From Planctomycetota bacterium (GTDB lineage: Bacteria > Planctomycetota > Planctomycetia > Pirellulales > UBA1268): a stretch of 46,057 nucleotides of DNA. This document shows positions 8,195 through 16,718 of the stretch, in pieces (within the stretch, counting starts at the first letter, position 1; each line of letters opens with the position of its first letter). The translations under genes were made by a program, and so were the position numbers. Where the stretch lies: the NCBI GenBank assembly GCA_003670915.1, contig QWQH01000090.1, forward strand, positions 1-46,057, read 5' to 3'. The notes below the pieces were generated by a model. That model did not search any database. It saw only the letters and a list, made by a program, of their open reading frames with translations, and was not told where the DNA came from.

Positions 8195-9940
8195 TCACGA
8201 TGGCTCATCTGTGCGAGCGCGTTGGCGGACGTTGTCGTTATCTGCCGCTGATTCGTTGTCGGGCGGAGTGTTCGAGGGAATATCACGATCCTGAGTGGCT
8301 GCTTCTTCGTGGATGCTCGTGCGACCGTCCACCTCGCTGGGCATCGCATCGAAGGCCAGCCGACTGTCGAGGCAGCGACTGGAGCTCGCCTGCTGCACAA
8401 ACTGCACGGCATCGGGATACGTGCCGCCGATCTGCACAATCGCCCGTACAACCGCATCAATTGTGGCAGATACCTCAAGCTGTTCGTCTTGCTCGCCGGC
8501 TTTAAAACAACTCACCGTTGCCTGGGATCCCTCGACCACGACGACAATATTTGCTCCAGCTTCGGCCCGTAGACCATCGGCCAGCGGATGGGCCACTCCG
8601 AACAGCACGATTTCTGGACGGTGGCTGCGAGTCATGTGCACCAGTGGCGGCCCGGCCACGTCCAGCAGATGCAGAGAGCAGGCGTCCCCGAGGCGTTCTC
8701 CACGCACGAGTGGAGCGGTGTTGTCCATTTTCCAGAGGGCATGAAAAGCGCCGTATCTGGTTTCAGCGCTCGGGCTGGCGAGTAATCCTTGCAGGGCATC
8801 GATGCCGTTGGCATCGTCGAGCATTCCCAAGGCCGCCAACGCCGCAGGCCGTGCGCTTCGGAGGTTCATAGCGGCTTCAGCCAGATGGGTGGCAGCCACG
8901 GATTCACCCAAATAGGCCAACGCTTCAGCCGCCGCAAATCGGACTTCAGCACTTTTTGAATCGAGTCCGTTTCTCAACGTTGGAATCGCCTCTTTTCCAA
9001 TCGCTTCGAGCCGCAGGGCCGCTGCGGGCGATGTCACTGGATCGGCTAGCTGCCGAGTCAGTAATTCAAGCCTTGCGTGGCGTCCGCCCGGCGGTTCAAT
9101 CACAGCCACGCATCGCACGACGCGGATGTAGCGAGCCAGATTGCCGCCATAGCAGGGAGGAATTTCCAGATCGATAAAGCGGTCGGTCTTGGGAGTGGCA
9201 ACGCCTCGCTTTGAGCCGCGAATCACTGCGTGAAATCGCTTGTTAATACTGTCACCGATCCGCTTGGATAGGGCAACGGAACGGTGCTCGGGGGCCAGAA
9301 TTAATCCAATAGAACGGGACGTCAGCGACACGCCGCCACCAGGCACTCGGGCGCGTAGCTTTGAGACAGAGTCGATCGTGCCTGCGGACACAGGATCGAC
9401 CAAAAGCGGGCCTTCGGTCATGCCGAGCACGTGCCCATCACGGACGCGATTGCCTACAACGGCCATCTCTGAGAGGCGTGTTTCCATGAGCCAGCCACTC
9501 GCGAGGCTCGTCGTTTCAGTGTCGGATGGCACCTCAACGTACACATCGAATCGATCCCCTCGACGTACGCCCGGGGGGAGGTAGCCATGCACCCACACAA
9601 GAGCAGTGGCGTTGGATGCCAGCAGCTTATTCGGTTCAATAACCCCACGGGCCTGCATATCGGCCATCAGCGACTTCCGCTGCGCATTTGGCGGCGGATC
9701 GCTTCCAGTTCCCGGCAGGCCTGTTACCAGAGCTGCGCGTTCGATCCGTTGGGCATTGACGCCCCACGGAGCGGCGTAGTCGCCGACAAGTTTTGTATCA
9801 GCCTCGAGGCTCAGAAGCGCCTCGATTTCGGGGCTCTGGCTCCGGATCGCGGGCCCAGCGCAACCCACCAGCAGCGACGTTGCGGCGAGCAGGCTGTGGA
9901 TGCGAGAGAAAAGTTGAAGCGATTGATTGGAGAGACGCAT
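8195..9940 (-). CDS. Lipoprotein with FlgI-like domain and HEAT repeats
   Basis: A 581-residue protein if started at 9940, which puts a lipoprotein signal at the N-terminus (hydrophobic segment, then lipobox LVGC at about residues 24-27). Residues about 100-300 resemble the flagellar P-ring protein FlgI: 'NATALVWVHGYLPPGVRRGDRFDVYVEV', then a GWLMETRL strand and 'MTEGPLLVDP'. Residues about 330-450 hold HEAT-like helical repeats ('LGKEAIPTLRNGL', 'AEVRFAAAEALAYLG', 'SAETRYGAFHALWKM'). The last 60 residues are charged and of low complexity. No other flagellar gene is nearby, so a role in the P-ring is not implied. The frame opens upstream to 10129, but that extension would bury the signal. It lies directly upstream of smc. 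Function unknown; perhaps an envelope scaffold. Confidence 0.8.
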   Translation of the reverse strand: MRLSNQSLQLFSRIHSLLAATSLLVGCAGPAIRSQSPEIEALLSLEADTKLVGDYAAPWGVNAQRIERAALVTGLPGTGSDPPPNAQRKSLMADMQARGVIEPNKLLASNATALVWVHGYLPPGVRRGDRFDVYVEVPSDTETTSLASGWLMETRLSEMAVVGNRVRDGHVLGMTEGPLLVDPVSAGTIDSVSKLRARVPGGGVSLTSRSIGLILAPEHRSVALSKRIGDSINKRFHAVIRGSKRGVATPKTDRFIDLEIPPCYGGNLARYIRVVRCVAVIEPPGGRHARLELLTRQLADPVTSPAAALRLEAIGKEAIPTLRNGLDSKSAEVRFAAAEALAYLGESVAATHLAEAAMNLRSARPAALAALGMLDDANGIDALQGLLASPSAETRYGAFHALWKMDNTAPLVRGERLGDACSLHLLDVAGPPLVHMTRSHRPEIVLFGVAHPLADGLRAEAGANIVVVVEGSQATVSCFKAGEQDEQLEVSATIDAVVRAIVQIGGTYPDAVQFVQQASSSRCLDSRLAFDAMPSEVDGRTSIHEEAATQDRDIPSNTPPDNESAADNDNVRQRARTDEPS

Positions 9941-10148
9941 CGGTGGCGAGGATCCCGTGGCAGTGGGAGCACAGAAAAACGAGGCAACAATCTGACCAGA
10001 TGAGGTGGGAGGATAGGAGCCTGACGTTCGAGGGTCAAGTCGGTTTGACTGCTTAAAAAATGGGCTAACAATCTCTTGGCTCACGTTCACTTCCCTGCTA
10101 CTGTTCGCCCATTCCAGCGGTTTCAGCATTCCTTCGGAGTCAACGAAC

Positions 10149-10652
10149 GTGGTGATTTCAGAACAAGAACAGCTTCATATTCACGTGCGTTGGATGATCC
10201 GCCGAGACATGAACGAAGTGTTGGGCATTGAACAGGCTGCGTTTGAGTATCCATGGTCGGATGACGACTTCACTCGCTGCCTTCGTCAGCGCAACTGCAT
10301 CGGCATGGTGGGAGAAGTGGCCGACTCGGTTGTGGCATTCATGATTTATGAACTCCACCGCACGCGGTTGCACGTACTCAACTTTGCCGTGAGGCGATCG
10401 CATCGACGTCTAGGCATCGGCACGCAGATGCTGGACAAACTCGCCGCAAAGCTGAGCCCCGAACGCCGCAACCGGATTGTGCTGGAGGTGCGAGAGCGAA
10501 ATTTGCCAGCACAGATTTTTTTCCGATCCCTAGGCTACCGCGCGACCTCAGTGCTTAAGGACTTTTATCAAGATACAACTGAAGACGCCTACCTCATGCA
10601 ATATTCGTTGCAGGCAGCCGAAGAGATGGCACCCCGTCGTTTGGCCGGTTAG
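10149..10652 (+). CDS. rimI: RimI-type GNAT N-acetyltransferase
   Basis: This 167-residue GNAT protein resembles RimI, which acetylates the N-terminal alanine of ribosomal protein S18. The acetyl-CoA loop is seen as 'RRSHRRLGIGTQML' (R/Q-x-x-G-x-G/A pattern) at residues about 82-95, after a strand 'LHVLNFAV'. The C-terminal 'LEVRERNLPAQIFFRSLGYRA' is typical of RimI. The start is a GTG at 10149 with CGGAG about 9 bp upstream; a second GTG follows directly and an ATG lies 15 codons in. It is divergent from the FlgI-like gene and converges with the ATP-grasp gene, 13 bp away. The substrate cannot be proved from sequence. Confidence 0.85.
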   Translation: MVISEQEQLHIHVRWMIRRDMNEVLGIEQAAFEYPWSDDDFTRCLRQRNCIGMVGEVADSVVAFMIYELHRTRLHVLNFAVRRSHRRLGIGTQMLDKLAAKLSPERRNRIVLEVRERNLPAQIFFRSLGYRATSVLKDFYQDTTEDAYLMQYSLQAAEEMAPRRLAG

Positions 10653-10665
10653 CGAGGTGTTCGGT

Positions 10666-11973
10666 TTATTCTTTGGCCGGTGGCGTTAGATTGCCGGTAG
10701 CTAGAATGGCAGTGATAGCAGCCGTGCGATCAGTCAGCTGAGCATAGGACGCACTAGCTGTGTTGCCGCAGGCAAAGATTGTCACCGCAGGCCGAGTGGA
10801 GGGAATCGTTTGTCCCAAGGTTGGCAGATCCGCGATCGCGGCCCAACCACTACCGTTTGCTTTCGACCACGCTCGGCATTGGCAGAGCAACTGGTCGTGT
10901 AACGCTGCTTGAATAGGAATGTCGTGGCGGGCAAACAGCACGGCCTTGGACCAGTAGCGACCCAATTCCTCTGTTCTTGCCGGCGCTGGCGATGGCTTGT
11001 TGGAGGCTCCTAGCGGTGTCGCCGAAAAGCCACAGGCAAAAAGGTGTTCCTTGGCAATCGAGACTCCGTTGGCTCGTTCGATGATCTCCATGGAGGCCGT
11101 GGGCCGTGGGTTGACTTCGATCACCGTTACATTTCCCTCAGGGTCCACGACAAGATCCACTCCGACTGCGCCGAGCAGACCGAATTCCTGCGACAGCACG
11201 AGCCCCAAGCGAGTGAGCTGGTGATGTGTCGTGGCTTGGATCGAAGCGAGCGGCACGTGGATCGACCCACAGTAGGCGTGCGGGGCTGCGTAGCACCACG
11301 GCTGGCCAACGAGTTGGTGGCTCAATCCAATCATTTGGGCAGATCGTGGCGACAGGATAAACGCAGCCGCCATGGAATCTCCATCGATCCATTTCTGCCA
11401 TAGCGTTGTTGGTGGTGCAGTCGGGAAGCCGCTCCGTGCCGCCTGCCAGTGGTGAGCCAGTGAAGCGGTCCATCGCGCCACCCCTCGGCCCCCGGCGCTG
11501 GCGATCGGCTTTTGCACAAACGAACCATCCGTACGAATACCGACAGGCGTGAAAGATGTTTCGGGAAAGTGCAGCCCAGCCTGTCGTAGTACACGCGCTA
11601 GTGTGGCCGGATCACGCACTCGGCGAACGATGTCGCCAGTGTTCCCTGCCAGCGGCCGGAGGGCGGCGATCTGATCGATCAAATGAGGATAATTTTCAAT
11701 CGCGCCTGTGTAGCACCACGGAGCATCAGGAAACGCCGCGGCGCACTCTGCCAGTCCGGCTGGATAGCCGCCAACATCCTCCCCTATGCGTCGGGCGGCG
11801 ACAGCAGTTGCGAGAAGATCAAGGTCGCAAAAGAGATCTGCGGCGTAGACGTTCCATCCAGCTTGGGTGGCCGAAGAAGACATGGCTCGGACGCTTGCAC
11901 CGAGCACAACGAGCGGCCGCTGTTCGGTGTTCGCCGAAGAAAATCGCGGAGCGGAGAAGTCGTGTAGAGCCAT
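10666..11973 (-). CDS. ATP-grasp protein of the H4MPT gene neighbourhood
   Basis: A 435-residue ATP-grasp protein from the chosen ATG at 11973. The pre-ATP-grasp Rossmann-like part starts 'PLVVLGASVRAMSSSATQAGW' and includes ADLFCDLDL. ATP-grasp features are 'FVQKPIASAGGRGVARW' (phosphate loop) and 'GVDLVVDPEGNVTVIEVNPRPTAS' (Mg and ATP ligands E, N). It is divergent from fae across a shared upstream region. ATP-grasp proteins of this kind accompany fae in H4MPT gene clusters of methylotrophs and planctomycetes, as I recall, so a role in cofactor synthesis is inferred. The substrate is unknown. The frame stays open to an ATG at 12114, leaving only 47 bp to fae; the extra N-terminal residues look non-homologous. 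Confidence 0.8.
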   Translation of the reverse strand: MALHDFSAPRFSSANTEQRPLVVLGASVRAMSSSATQAGWNVYAADLFCDLDLLATAVAARRIGEDVGGYPAGLAECAAAFPDAPWCYTGAIENYPHLIDQIAALRPLAGNTGDIVRRVRDPATLARVLRQAGLHFPETSFTPVGIRTDGSFVQKPIASAGGRGVARWTASLAHHWQAARSGFPTAPPTTLWQKWIDGDSMAAAFILSPRSAQMIGLSHQLVGQPWCYAAPHAYCGSIHVPLASIQATTHHQLTRLGLVLSQEFGLLGAVGVDLVVDPEGNVTVIEVNPRPTASMEIIERANGVSIAKEHLFACGFSATPLGASNKPSPAPARTEELGRYWSKAVLFARHDIPIQAALHDQLLCQCRAWSKANGSGWAAIADLPTLGQTIPSTRPAVTIFACGNTASASYAQLTDRTAAITAILATGNLTPPAKE

Positions 11974-12161
11974 GGGGTGCGGTTGTGAGGCGGGCGCAAT
12001 CGCAGTTGAATCACACTGGGGTCGCACCACAGCGTCAGCAGGCTTTTTCCTTGCTGGCTGAAATGGTAGTCTTTCGCCCCGTGCCGTTGATGCATCGGCA
12101 ATGATTTCGGCCAACGGTTGCTCGGGCGGCCTGGCCTTACTTTTTTGAGGAGACAGGGACT

Positions 12162-12659
12162 ATGTCGATGTTTATTGGCGAAGCACTCAGCGGCGATGGC
12201 AATGAAATTGCCCATATCGATCTGTTGATTGGTAGCAAAGATGGCCCAGTTGGTAATGCCTTCGCCAACGCTTTGGCTCGGCAGAGCGAAGGGCATTCAA
12301 ACCTGCTTGCCGTGCTTGCACCGAATCTGGCTGTCAAGCCGGCGACCGTAATGATTACGAAGGTAACGATCAAGGGAGCCAAGCAGGCTGTGCAGATGTT
12401 TGGCCCGGCGCAGGCTGCCGTCGCCAAGGCGGTCGCCGACAGCGTTGCTGCGGGCGTCATTCCGAAGAGCGATGCCGAGAGTCTCGTGATTGTCTGCGGT
12501 GTTTTTATTCATTGGCTTGCTGTCGATGACAAGAAGATCTACGACTTCAATTATCAGGCCACGATGGAGGCCATCGCCAGCGCGATGAAGGGAAAGCCCT
12601 CTGTTGACGAGATGCTCGCAGGCAAAGATAAGGCGGCCCATCCGTTCCGCGGTTTCTAA
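12162..12659 (+). CDS. fae: Formaldehyde-activating enzyme Fae
   Basis: Fae catalyses condensation of formaldehyde with tetrahydromethanopterin to methylene-H4MPT in the cytoplasm. The 165 residues cover the full length of the family. The N-terminus 'GEALSGDGNEIAHIDLLIG' carries the conserved His (residue 18 here, equivalent to His17 of Methylobacterium Fae). 'VKPATVMITKVTIKG', 'MFGPAQAAVAKAVAD' and 'KIYDFNYQATMEAI' are also typical. GAGGAG lies at good spacing before the ATG. A terminator follows before mtdB, so fae may be expressed as its own strong unit. The substrate could in principle be a different aldehyde, as in some Fae homologues, but mtdB and mch nearby support the C1 role. Confidence 0.96.
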   Translation: MSMFIGEALSGDGNEIAHIDLLIGSKDGPVGNAFANALARQSEGHSNLLAVLAPNLAVKPATVMITKVTIKGAKQAVQMFGPAQAAVAKAVADSVAAGVIPKSDAESLVIVCGVFIHWLAVDDKKIYDFNYQATMEAIASAMKGKPSVDEMLAGKDKAAHPFRGF

Positions 12660-12672
12660 GGCAGGTACACAG

Positions 12673-12726
12673 GAGGGCCGTGGCCTTGGAACTCATTTGT
12701 AGTTCGAAGGTGCGGCCCTCTTTTTT
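12673..12726 (+). terminator. Terminator downstream of fae
   Basis: GAGGGCCG at 12673-12680 pairs with CGGCCCTC at 12713-12720, which is followed directly by TTTTTT. The 32-nt loop may fold further. Its place between fae and mtdB suggests that most fae transcripts end here and that mtdB has partial read-through or its own promoter. Confidence 0.7.
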
Positions 12727-12776
12727 CGCCATCGCCTCCAACGTATTTGTTTGGAGGTGTTCACTGGGAGGCATTC

Positions 12777-13673
12777 ATGCCCGTCCAACGCATCTTGATT
12801 CAACTCGATTGCGATCCTCAGGCCAGTTCGTTTGATGCGATTGTAGCGATCGACGCAGGTGCTGAGATGCTCCTGCAGCATGGTGGCGTGACTCCCGACT
12901 CAGCCGTGCCGCTCGTGCACGGCGCGATGTTCACGCGGGGAGGTAGTGATTTGGCGGCAACCGCCATCTTTATTGGTGGGTCGGATATGCAGATTGCCGA
13001 GGCTGTCTACGACCGGGTTCGAGCCACGTTCTTCGGGCCGGTGCGAGTGAGTGTGATGCTCGATCCCGCTGGTGCCAACACGACGGCAAGCGCGGCGGTG
13101 GTGGCTGCTGCACGGCATCTGCCGCTGGGTGATCGAGCGTCAGCAATCGGTTGCCGGGCACTTGTGCTTGGCGCAACTGGCCCCGTGGGGCAGCGAGTAG
13201 CAAGGCTCTTAGCTGGCAAGGGAGTGGCTGTTGGTGTGGCATCGCGGTCGCTCGAACGAGCCAAGGCAGTGTGCGAGAGAATCGGGGCGGCGGTGCCTGA
13301 AGCGAGGCTGGAAGCCGTTGCAACAGTCGACGTGTCATTAGCAGGGAGTGCCTTCGGAACGGCGATTGAAAAAGCCGATCTGATTGTGTCGGCCGGTGCT
13401 GCTGGCACAGTGATGCTCGATACCGCGGGGCGATTGCTCGCCAGTCGCGCCAGGGTGCTCATCGATTTAAACGCAGTGCCCCCAGCGGGTGTGGATGGGA
13501 TTATGTCTGCAGATAAGTCGCGGCAAAGTGGAGTCGCACTTGTCTACGGGGCTTTGGGCATCGGCAGCATAAAAATGAAAATTCATCGTACTGCAGTTTC
13601 AAGGCTATTCGAATCGAATAGCCTCTGTTTAGACGCCGAGGCCTTGCTTGCGGTTGGCGAAACGTTGGCCTGA
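12777..13673 (+). CDS. mtdB: NAD(P)-dependent methylene-H4MPT dehydrogenase
   Basis: MtdB oxidises methylene-H4MPT to methenyl-H4MPT with NAD(P)+, the step after Fae. The protein has 298 residues from the ATG at 12777, which has GGGAGG about 6 bp upstream. The N-terminal domain has 'LDCDPQASSFDAIVAIDAGAE', 'PLVHGAMFTRG' and 'TAIFIGGSD', all typical of bacterial Mtd. The C-terminal Rossmann domain has the dinucleotide motif 'VLGATGPVGQRVARLLA' at about residues 125-141 and 'VASRSLERAK' after strand 2; the basic residues here leave NADP+ use open, so MtdA/MtdB/MtdC subtype is not settled. It is convergent with the zinc-ribbon gene, 13 bp apart. Confidence 0.92.
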   Translation: MPVQRILIQLDCDPQASSFDAIVAIDAGAEMLLQHGGVTPDSAVPLVHGAMFTRGGSDLAATAIFIGGSDMQIAEAVYDRVRATFFGPVRVSVMLDPAGANTTASAAVVAAARHLPLGDRASAIGCRALVLGATGPVGQRVARLLAGKGVAVGVASRSLERAKAVCERIGAAVPEARLEAVATVDVSLAGSAFGTAIEKADLIVSAGAAGTVMLDTAGRLLASRARVLIDLNAVPPAGVDGIMSADKSRQSGVALVYGALGIGSIKMKIHRTAVSRLFESNSLCLDAEALLAVGETLA

Positions 13674-13686
13674 ATGCGTGCTGCGA

Positions 13687-14079
13687 TTATTTTGTGCCAA
13701 GAATCAGCACAAGAGCCACGAGAATAGCCAGGCCCACGAGCAGCATGATGAAATTGCGGCGTGCGCGACGCGTAGCTTTTTCCTCCGGAGTCAGCCGATG
13801 CAATCGGATTATCTGCGCACCGTTGTCGATGCATTTTATCGGCTCTGGAAACTCAAGCTCGCCCCGTGGTTCTGAAACGGCGGGAGCGGGTTGCGGTGAC
13901 TCAAGAGCATTGGCGGCCGTGGGTGGCACGAGAAACACCATCGTACAGAGCGGACACTCAGCGGTGTGTCCCGAGAGATCAACGTCCACTGCCAGCGCGG
14001 TATGGCACGATGGGCACGCGACGGCCATGAGCGGTAGGAGTGGCTCCACGGACAACAACTCTGGCGGCAGCTGAAACAT
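13687..14079 (-). CDS. Small zinc-ribbon protein with a C-terminal membrane anchor
   Basis: A 130-residue protein. Two CxxC pairs, CPSC (residues 22-25) and CPLC (42-45), should bind one zinc ion. A Pro/Ala-rich linker follows, then a basic patch 'ATRRARRNF' and one hydrophobic helix of about 20 residues at the extreme C-terminus ('IMLLVGLAILVALVLIL'), so it is a tail-anchored type. The start at 14079 (or the ATG at 14082) lies just after the hflX stop at 14093, which suggests the last gene of an rsgA-hflX transcript. Function not recognised. Such short CxxC ribbon plus anchor proteins are common in planctomycetes. Confidence 0.7.
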   Translation of the reverse strand: MFQLPPELLSVEPLLPLMAVACPSCHTALAVDVDLSGHTAECPLCTMVFLVPPTAANALESPQPAPAVSEPRGELEFPEPIKCIDNGAQIIRLHRLTPEEKATRRARRNFIMLLVGLAILVALVLILGTK

Positions 14080-14092
14080 CATGAATAAAATG

Positions 14093-15427
14093 TCATGAAA
14101 CAGATGGGTGCACAGGAGATCGTTCAGACGGGGAGCGTTCGGACGGCGACACATGCATCCGCACGACCGCCTCGGCGGGGGCGATGCGGCCTAGCATTGC
14201 GGCAGGCAGGCGGCAGTGAATCGTGACTCGTTCGTTGGCGAAGTGGCGGGAGAGCACTTCGCCATGGGCCCCGATCCAGGCAAGGAGCCGGCCATTTCCA
14301 GGCTCGGTTTCGATATCGACATCTCGAAAACCAGCACTGAGGCAGTCTCCCACGGCTCGCACGAAGTCCGTCATGCATTCCCCTGTTCTGGCGGAGAGAG
14401 GTACCGCATTCGCATAGCGGTCGAGCAGCATGCCTCGTGCAACGCGATCTCCGACGGCGTCAATTTTATTGAGCACAAGCAGCGTGTTTTTCTCGTTCAC
14501 ATTGAGTTCGGCGAGCACGGCCCGCACCGCGGTGATTTGCGAATCCACCAGAGGACTCGAAGCGTCTGCAATGTGCAGCAAGAGATCAGCCTGACGCGCC
14601 TCCTCCAGTGTTGCGGTGAAGCTAGCGATCAGCCTGTGCGGGAGGTCCCGGATAAATCCTACCGTGTCGCTCAGGAGAACCGAACCCCAGCCAGGCAGTC
14701 GCCATCGCCGAGTTCGGGTGTCAAGGGTTGCAAAGAGTTTGTCTTCGGCCAGTTCGTCGGAGCCGGTGAGCATGTTGAGGAGCGTGCTTTTACCGGCATT
14801 GGTATAGCCGACGAGCGACACGGTCAGAGAGTTGTGCCGTGCGGCCACCTGCCGCCCCTTGCGTCCGTGGATCTCTCGGAGTTCCTGTTTGAGGTCGTGA
14901 ATCCGTTTTTCAACAAGGCGCTTGTCGACTTCGAGCTGTTTTTCGCCAGGGCCGCGCATCCCGATGCCCATCTTGAGTCTGGAAAGATGCGTCCACAAAC
15001 GCTTCAGTCGGGGCAGCGAATATTCTAACTGCGCCAGTTCGACTGCCAGGCGCGATTCATAGGTGCGGGCTCGGGCGGCAAAGATGTCAAGGATCACCTC
15101 AGAGCGGTCGAGCACTTTCGTTTTGAGCTCGCGTTCAAGATTTCTGGTTTGCGCGGCAGACAGATCGTTGTCGAATAGAACGACATCAGCGTCGTGCCTT
15201 GCAACGAGTCCGGCTAATTCTACAACCTTTCCCTTGCCAAGATATGTGGTCTGATCGGGCCGCGCCCGACGCTGCGTGAGTTCGGCGACCACGCTGGCGC
15301 CGGCTGTCGAAGCCAGGCCTGCCAGTTCGTCCAGTGGATGGTCTGGATCGGCTGGTGTATCGAGTAATACTCCGACGAGCACGGCCCGTTCGCTCTCCAC
15401 GCTGTTGGTGCGAGTGCGATTGTTCAC
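14093..15427 (-). CDS. hflX: GTPase HflX
   Basis: HflX is a ribosome-binding GTPase that splits stalled or heat-damaged 70S ribosomes. The protein has 444 residues. The N-terminal HflX domain includes 'RPDQTTYLGKGKVVELA' and 'LFDNDLSAAQTRNLE'; a coiled linker follows with 'GIGMRGPGEKQLEVDKR'. The G domain has G1 'GYTNAGKST', G3 'DTVGFIRDLP' and G4 'NKID', with 'PLSARTGE' as G5. The start is a GTG at 15427 that overlaps the rsgA stop as GTGA, with GAGGAG upstream; this points to translational coupling. The frame stays open further into rsgA, but that part is not HflX-like. The C-terminus ends in a Ser/Pro-rich repeat 'SPSERSPSERSP'. Confidence 0.95.
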   Translation of the reverse strand: MNNRTRTNSVESERAVLVGVLLDTPADPDHPLDELAGLASTAGASVVAELTQRRARPDQTTYLGKGKVVELAGLVARHDADVVLFDNDLSAAQTRNLERELKTKVLDRSEVILDIFAARARTYESRLAVELAQLEYSLPRLKRLWTHLSRLKMGIGMRGPGEKQLEVDKRLVEKRIHDLKQELREIHGRKGRQVAARHNSLTVSLVGYTNAGKSTLLNMLTGSDELAEDKLFATLDTRTRRWRLPGWGSVLLSDTVGFIRDLPHRLIASFTATLEEARQADLLLHIADASSPLVDSQITAVRAVLAELNVNEKNTLLVLNKIDAVGDRVARGMLLDRYANAVPLSARTGECMTDFVRAVGDCLSAGFRDVDIETEPGNGRLLAWIGAHGEVLSRHFANERVTIHCRLPAAMLGRIAPAEAVVRMHVSPSERSPSERSPVHPSVS

Positions 15428-16593
15428 TCCTCGGACTCCTCTTCGTCGTGTTCGGCCTGCGATGCAAGATGGCAGCAACTCTGCCACCGCCGTGTGTCGA
15501 GGAGGCCGTCGGCAACGGCATGCTTGACGGCGCAGTCGGCCTCGTGAGTGTGGGTGCAGTCTGGAAATCGGCAGAAGTTGGCGATCGGCCGCAAGTCGCG
15601 AAACGCTGCAGGAACCTCGGCCGGCACAAGTTCCCACAGTTGGAACTGCCGCACGCCTGGCGTATCAACGAAGAATCCGCCGCGGCCATGCGGGATCAAT
15701 CGGGCCGTAGTGGTGGTGTGGCGGCCCTTATCGTTGTCTCGGCTGACATCGGCCACGGGCAGCGTCAGTTGCGGCTCGAGCGCGTTGAGGATCGACGATT
15801 TCCCAACGCCGCTTTGTCCCACAATTGCGGTGATGCGGCCTGCGATCAGCCGCTCCAGCCGAGCCATTCCGCAGCCTGTAACCGTCGAACAGAGCACAAC
15901 GGGATAGCCCATGCGTGCGTAGACGCCTGCCAGCGGCACGAGGCTGGCAGGATCGACTAAGTCGATTTTATTCAAGCAGATGATCGGGCGAATGCCGCTC
16001 GACTCTGCGGCCACAATAAACCGATCGATCAGAGCGGGTTTCAGGTGTGGCAGCGAGGCACTGCCAACGATCAACGCCTGATCCACGTTGGCAACAATGA
16101 CGTGCCGTCTGCGGCGGCTGGTACGGCAGAGGGAATTGCGACGCGGTTCGATTGATTGGATCGTGGCGTCGCTCCCGCTGCCGCCAGCAGCCTGATCGCC
16201 TCGGCCCAGCACGGCCACCCAATCGCCCGCTGCTACTGGGTGCCGCTGGTCGGTGGAAAGCGTACGGAGAAGGCGGCGAGTGGTGCATCGCACCACTGTG
16301 CCATCGGTGCCCCGGACAAAACTCTCGAGGCCGTAGACCAGCAGTACCTGCCCTCGCCATGTTTCTGCCGTGAATGGCTGAAACCCGAAGCCGTCGGTGC
16401 GTTCGGCCGATGGCTGTTGGAGGATAACCGTGCGTTTGCGGGTGAGATCTCCCTTCCCGGAGATTCTTTCCGAAGCGGCCATATCGGCCGTTGACTCTGG
16501 AAAGGCATCAATCGAACGGGTGAGATTACCGCTGCGGCAGCGCGATGAACGATTCTTCCGCAGGTCAACGCGAAACTTGCGGGGTTTTGGCAT
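15424..16593 (-). CDS. rsgA: Ribosome small subunit GTPase RsgA
   Basis: RsgA is a circularly permuted GTPase that checks late 30S maturation. The protein has 389 residues. A basic N-terminal tail ('PKPRKFRVDLRKNR') precedes the OB domain (about residues 80-150). The permuted G domain has G4 'CLNKIDL' before G1 'GQSGVGKSS' and G3 'VDTPGVRQF'. A C-terminal zinc site is formed by 'FCRFPDCTHTHEADC'. The C-terminus ends in an acidic run. The ATG at 16593 has no clear Shine-Dalgarno sequence, but the basic tail is normal in relatives. It is coupled to hflX by a 4-bp overlap, which groups two ribosome-acting GTPases in one unit. Confidence 0.95.
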   Translation of the reverse strand: MPKPRKFRVDLRKNRSSRCRSGNLTRSIDAFPESTADMAASERISGKGDLTRKRTVILQQPSAERTDGFGFQPFTAETWRGQVLLVYGLESFVRGTDGTVVRCTTRRLLRTLSTDQRHPVAAGDWVAVLGRGDQAAGGSGSDATIQSIEPRRNSLCRTSRRRRHVIVANVDQALIVGSASLPHLKPALIDRFIVAAESSGIRPIICLNKIDLVDPASLVPLAGVYARMGYPVVLCSTVTGCGMARLERLIAGRITAIVGQSGVGKSSILNALEPQLTLPVADVSRDNDKGRHTTTTARLIPHGRGGFFVDTPGVRQFQLWELVPAEVPAAFRDLRPIANFCRFPDCTHTHEADCAVKHAVADGLLDTRRWQSCCHLASQAEHDEEESEE

Positions 16594-16718
16594 GCTGCAA
16601 GTCTAGCTGTCCGTAGAAAAAATCGTCCACGACTTTTTTCCACTTGGTCGAGGGTCGCCGCCGTGTGGCGGCAGACTGGGTCCACAGTCTGTTCGCATTG
16701 CGACGGCCAGTGTGCAGC

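Noticed and set aside
8195-9940. Flagellar P-ring gene of a flagellar cluster
   Set aside because: The protein has a lipobox and HEAT repeats, and no other flagellar gene is in the window.
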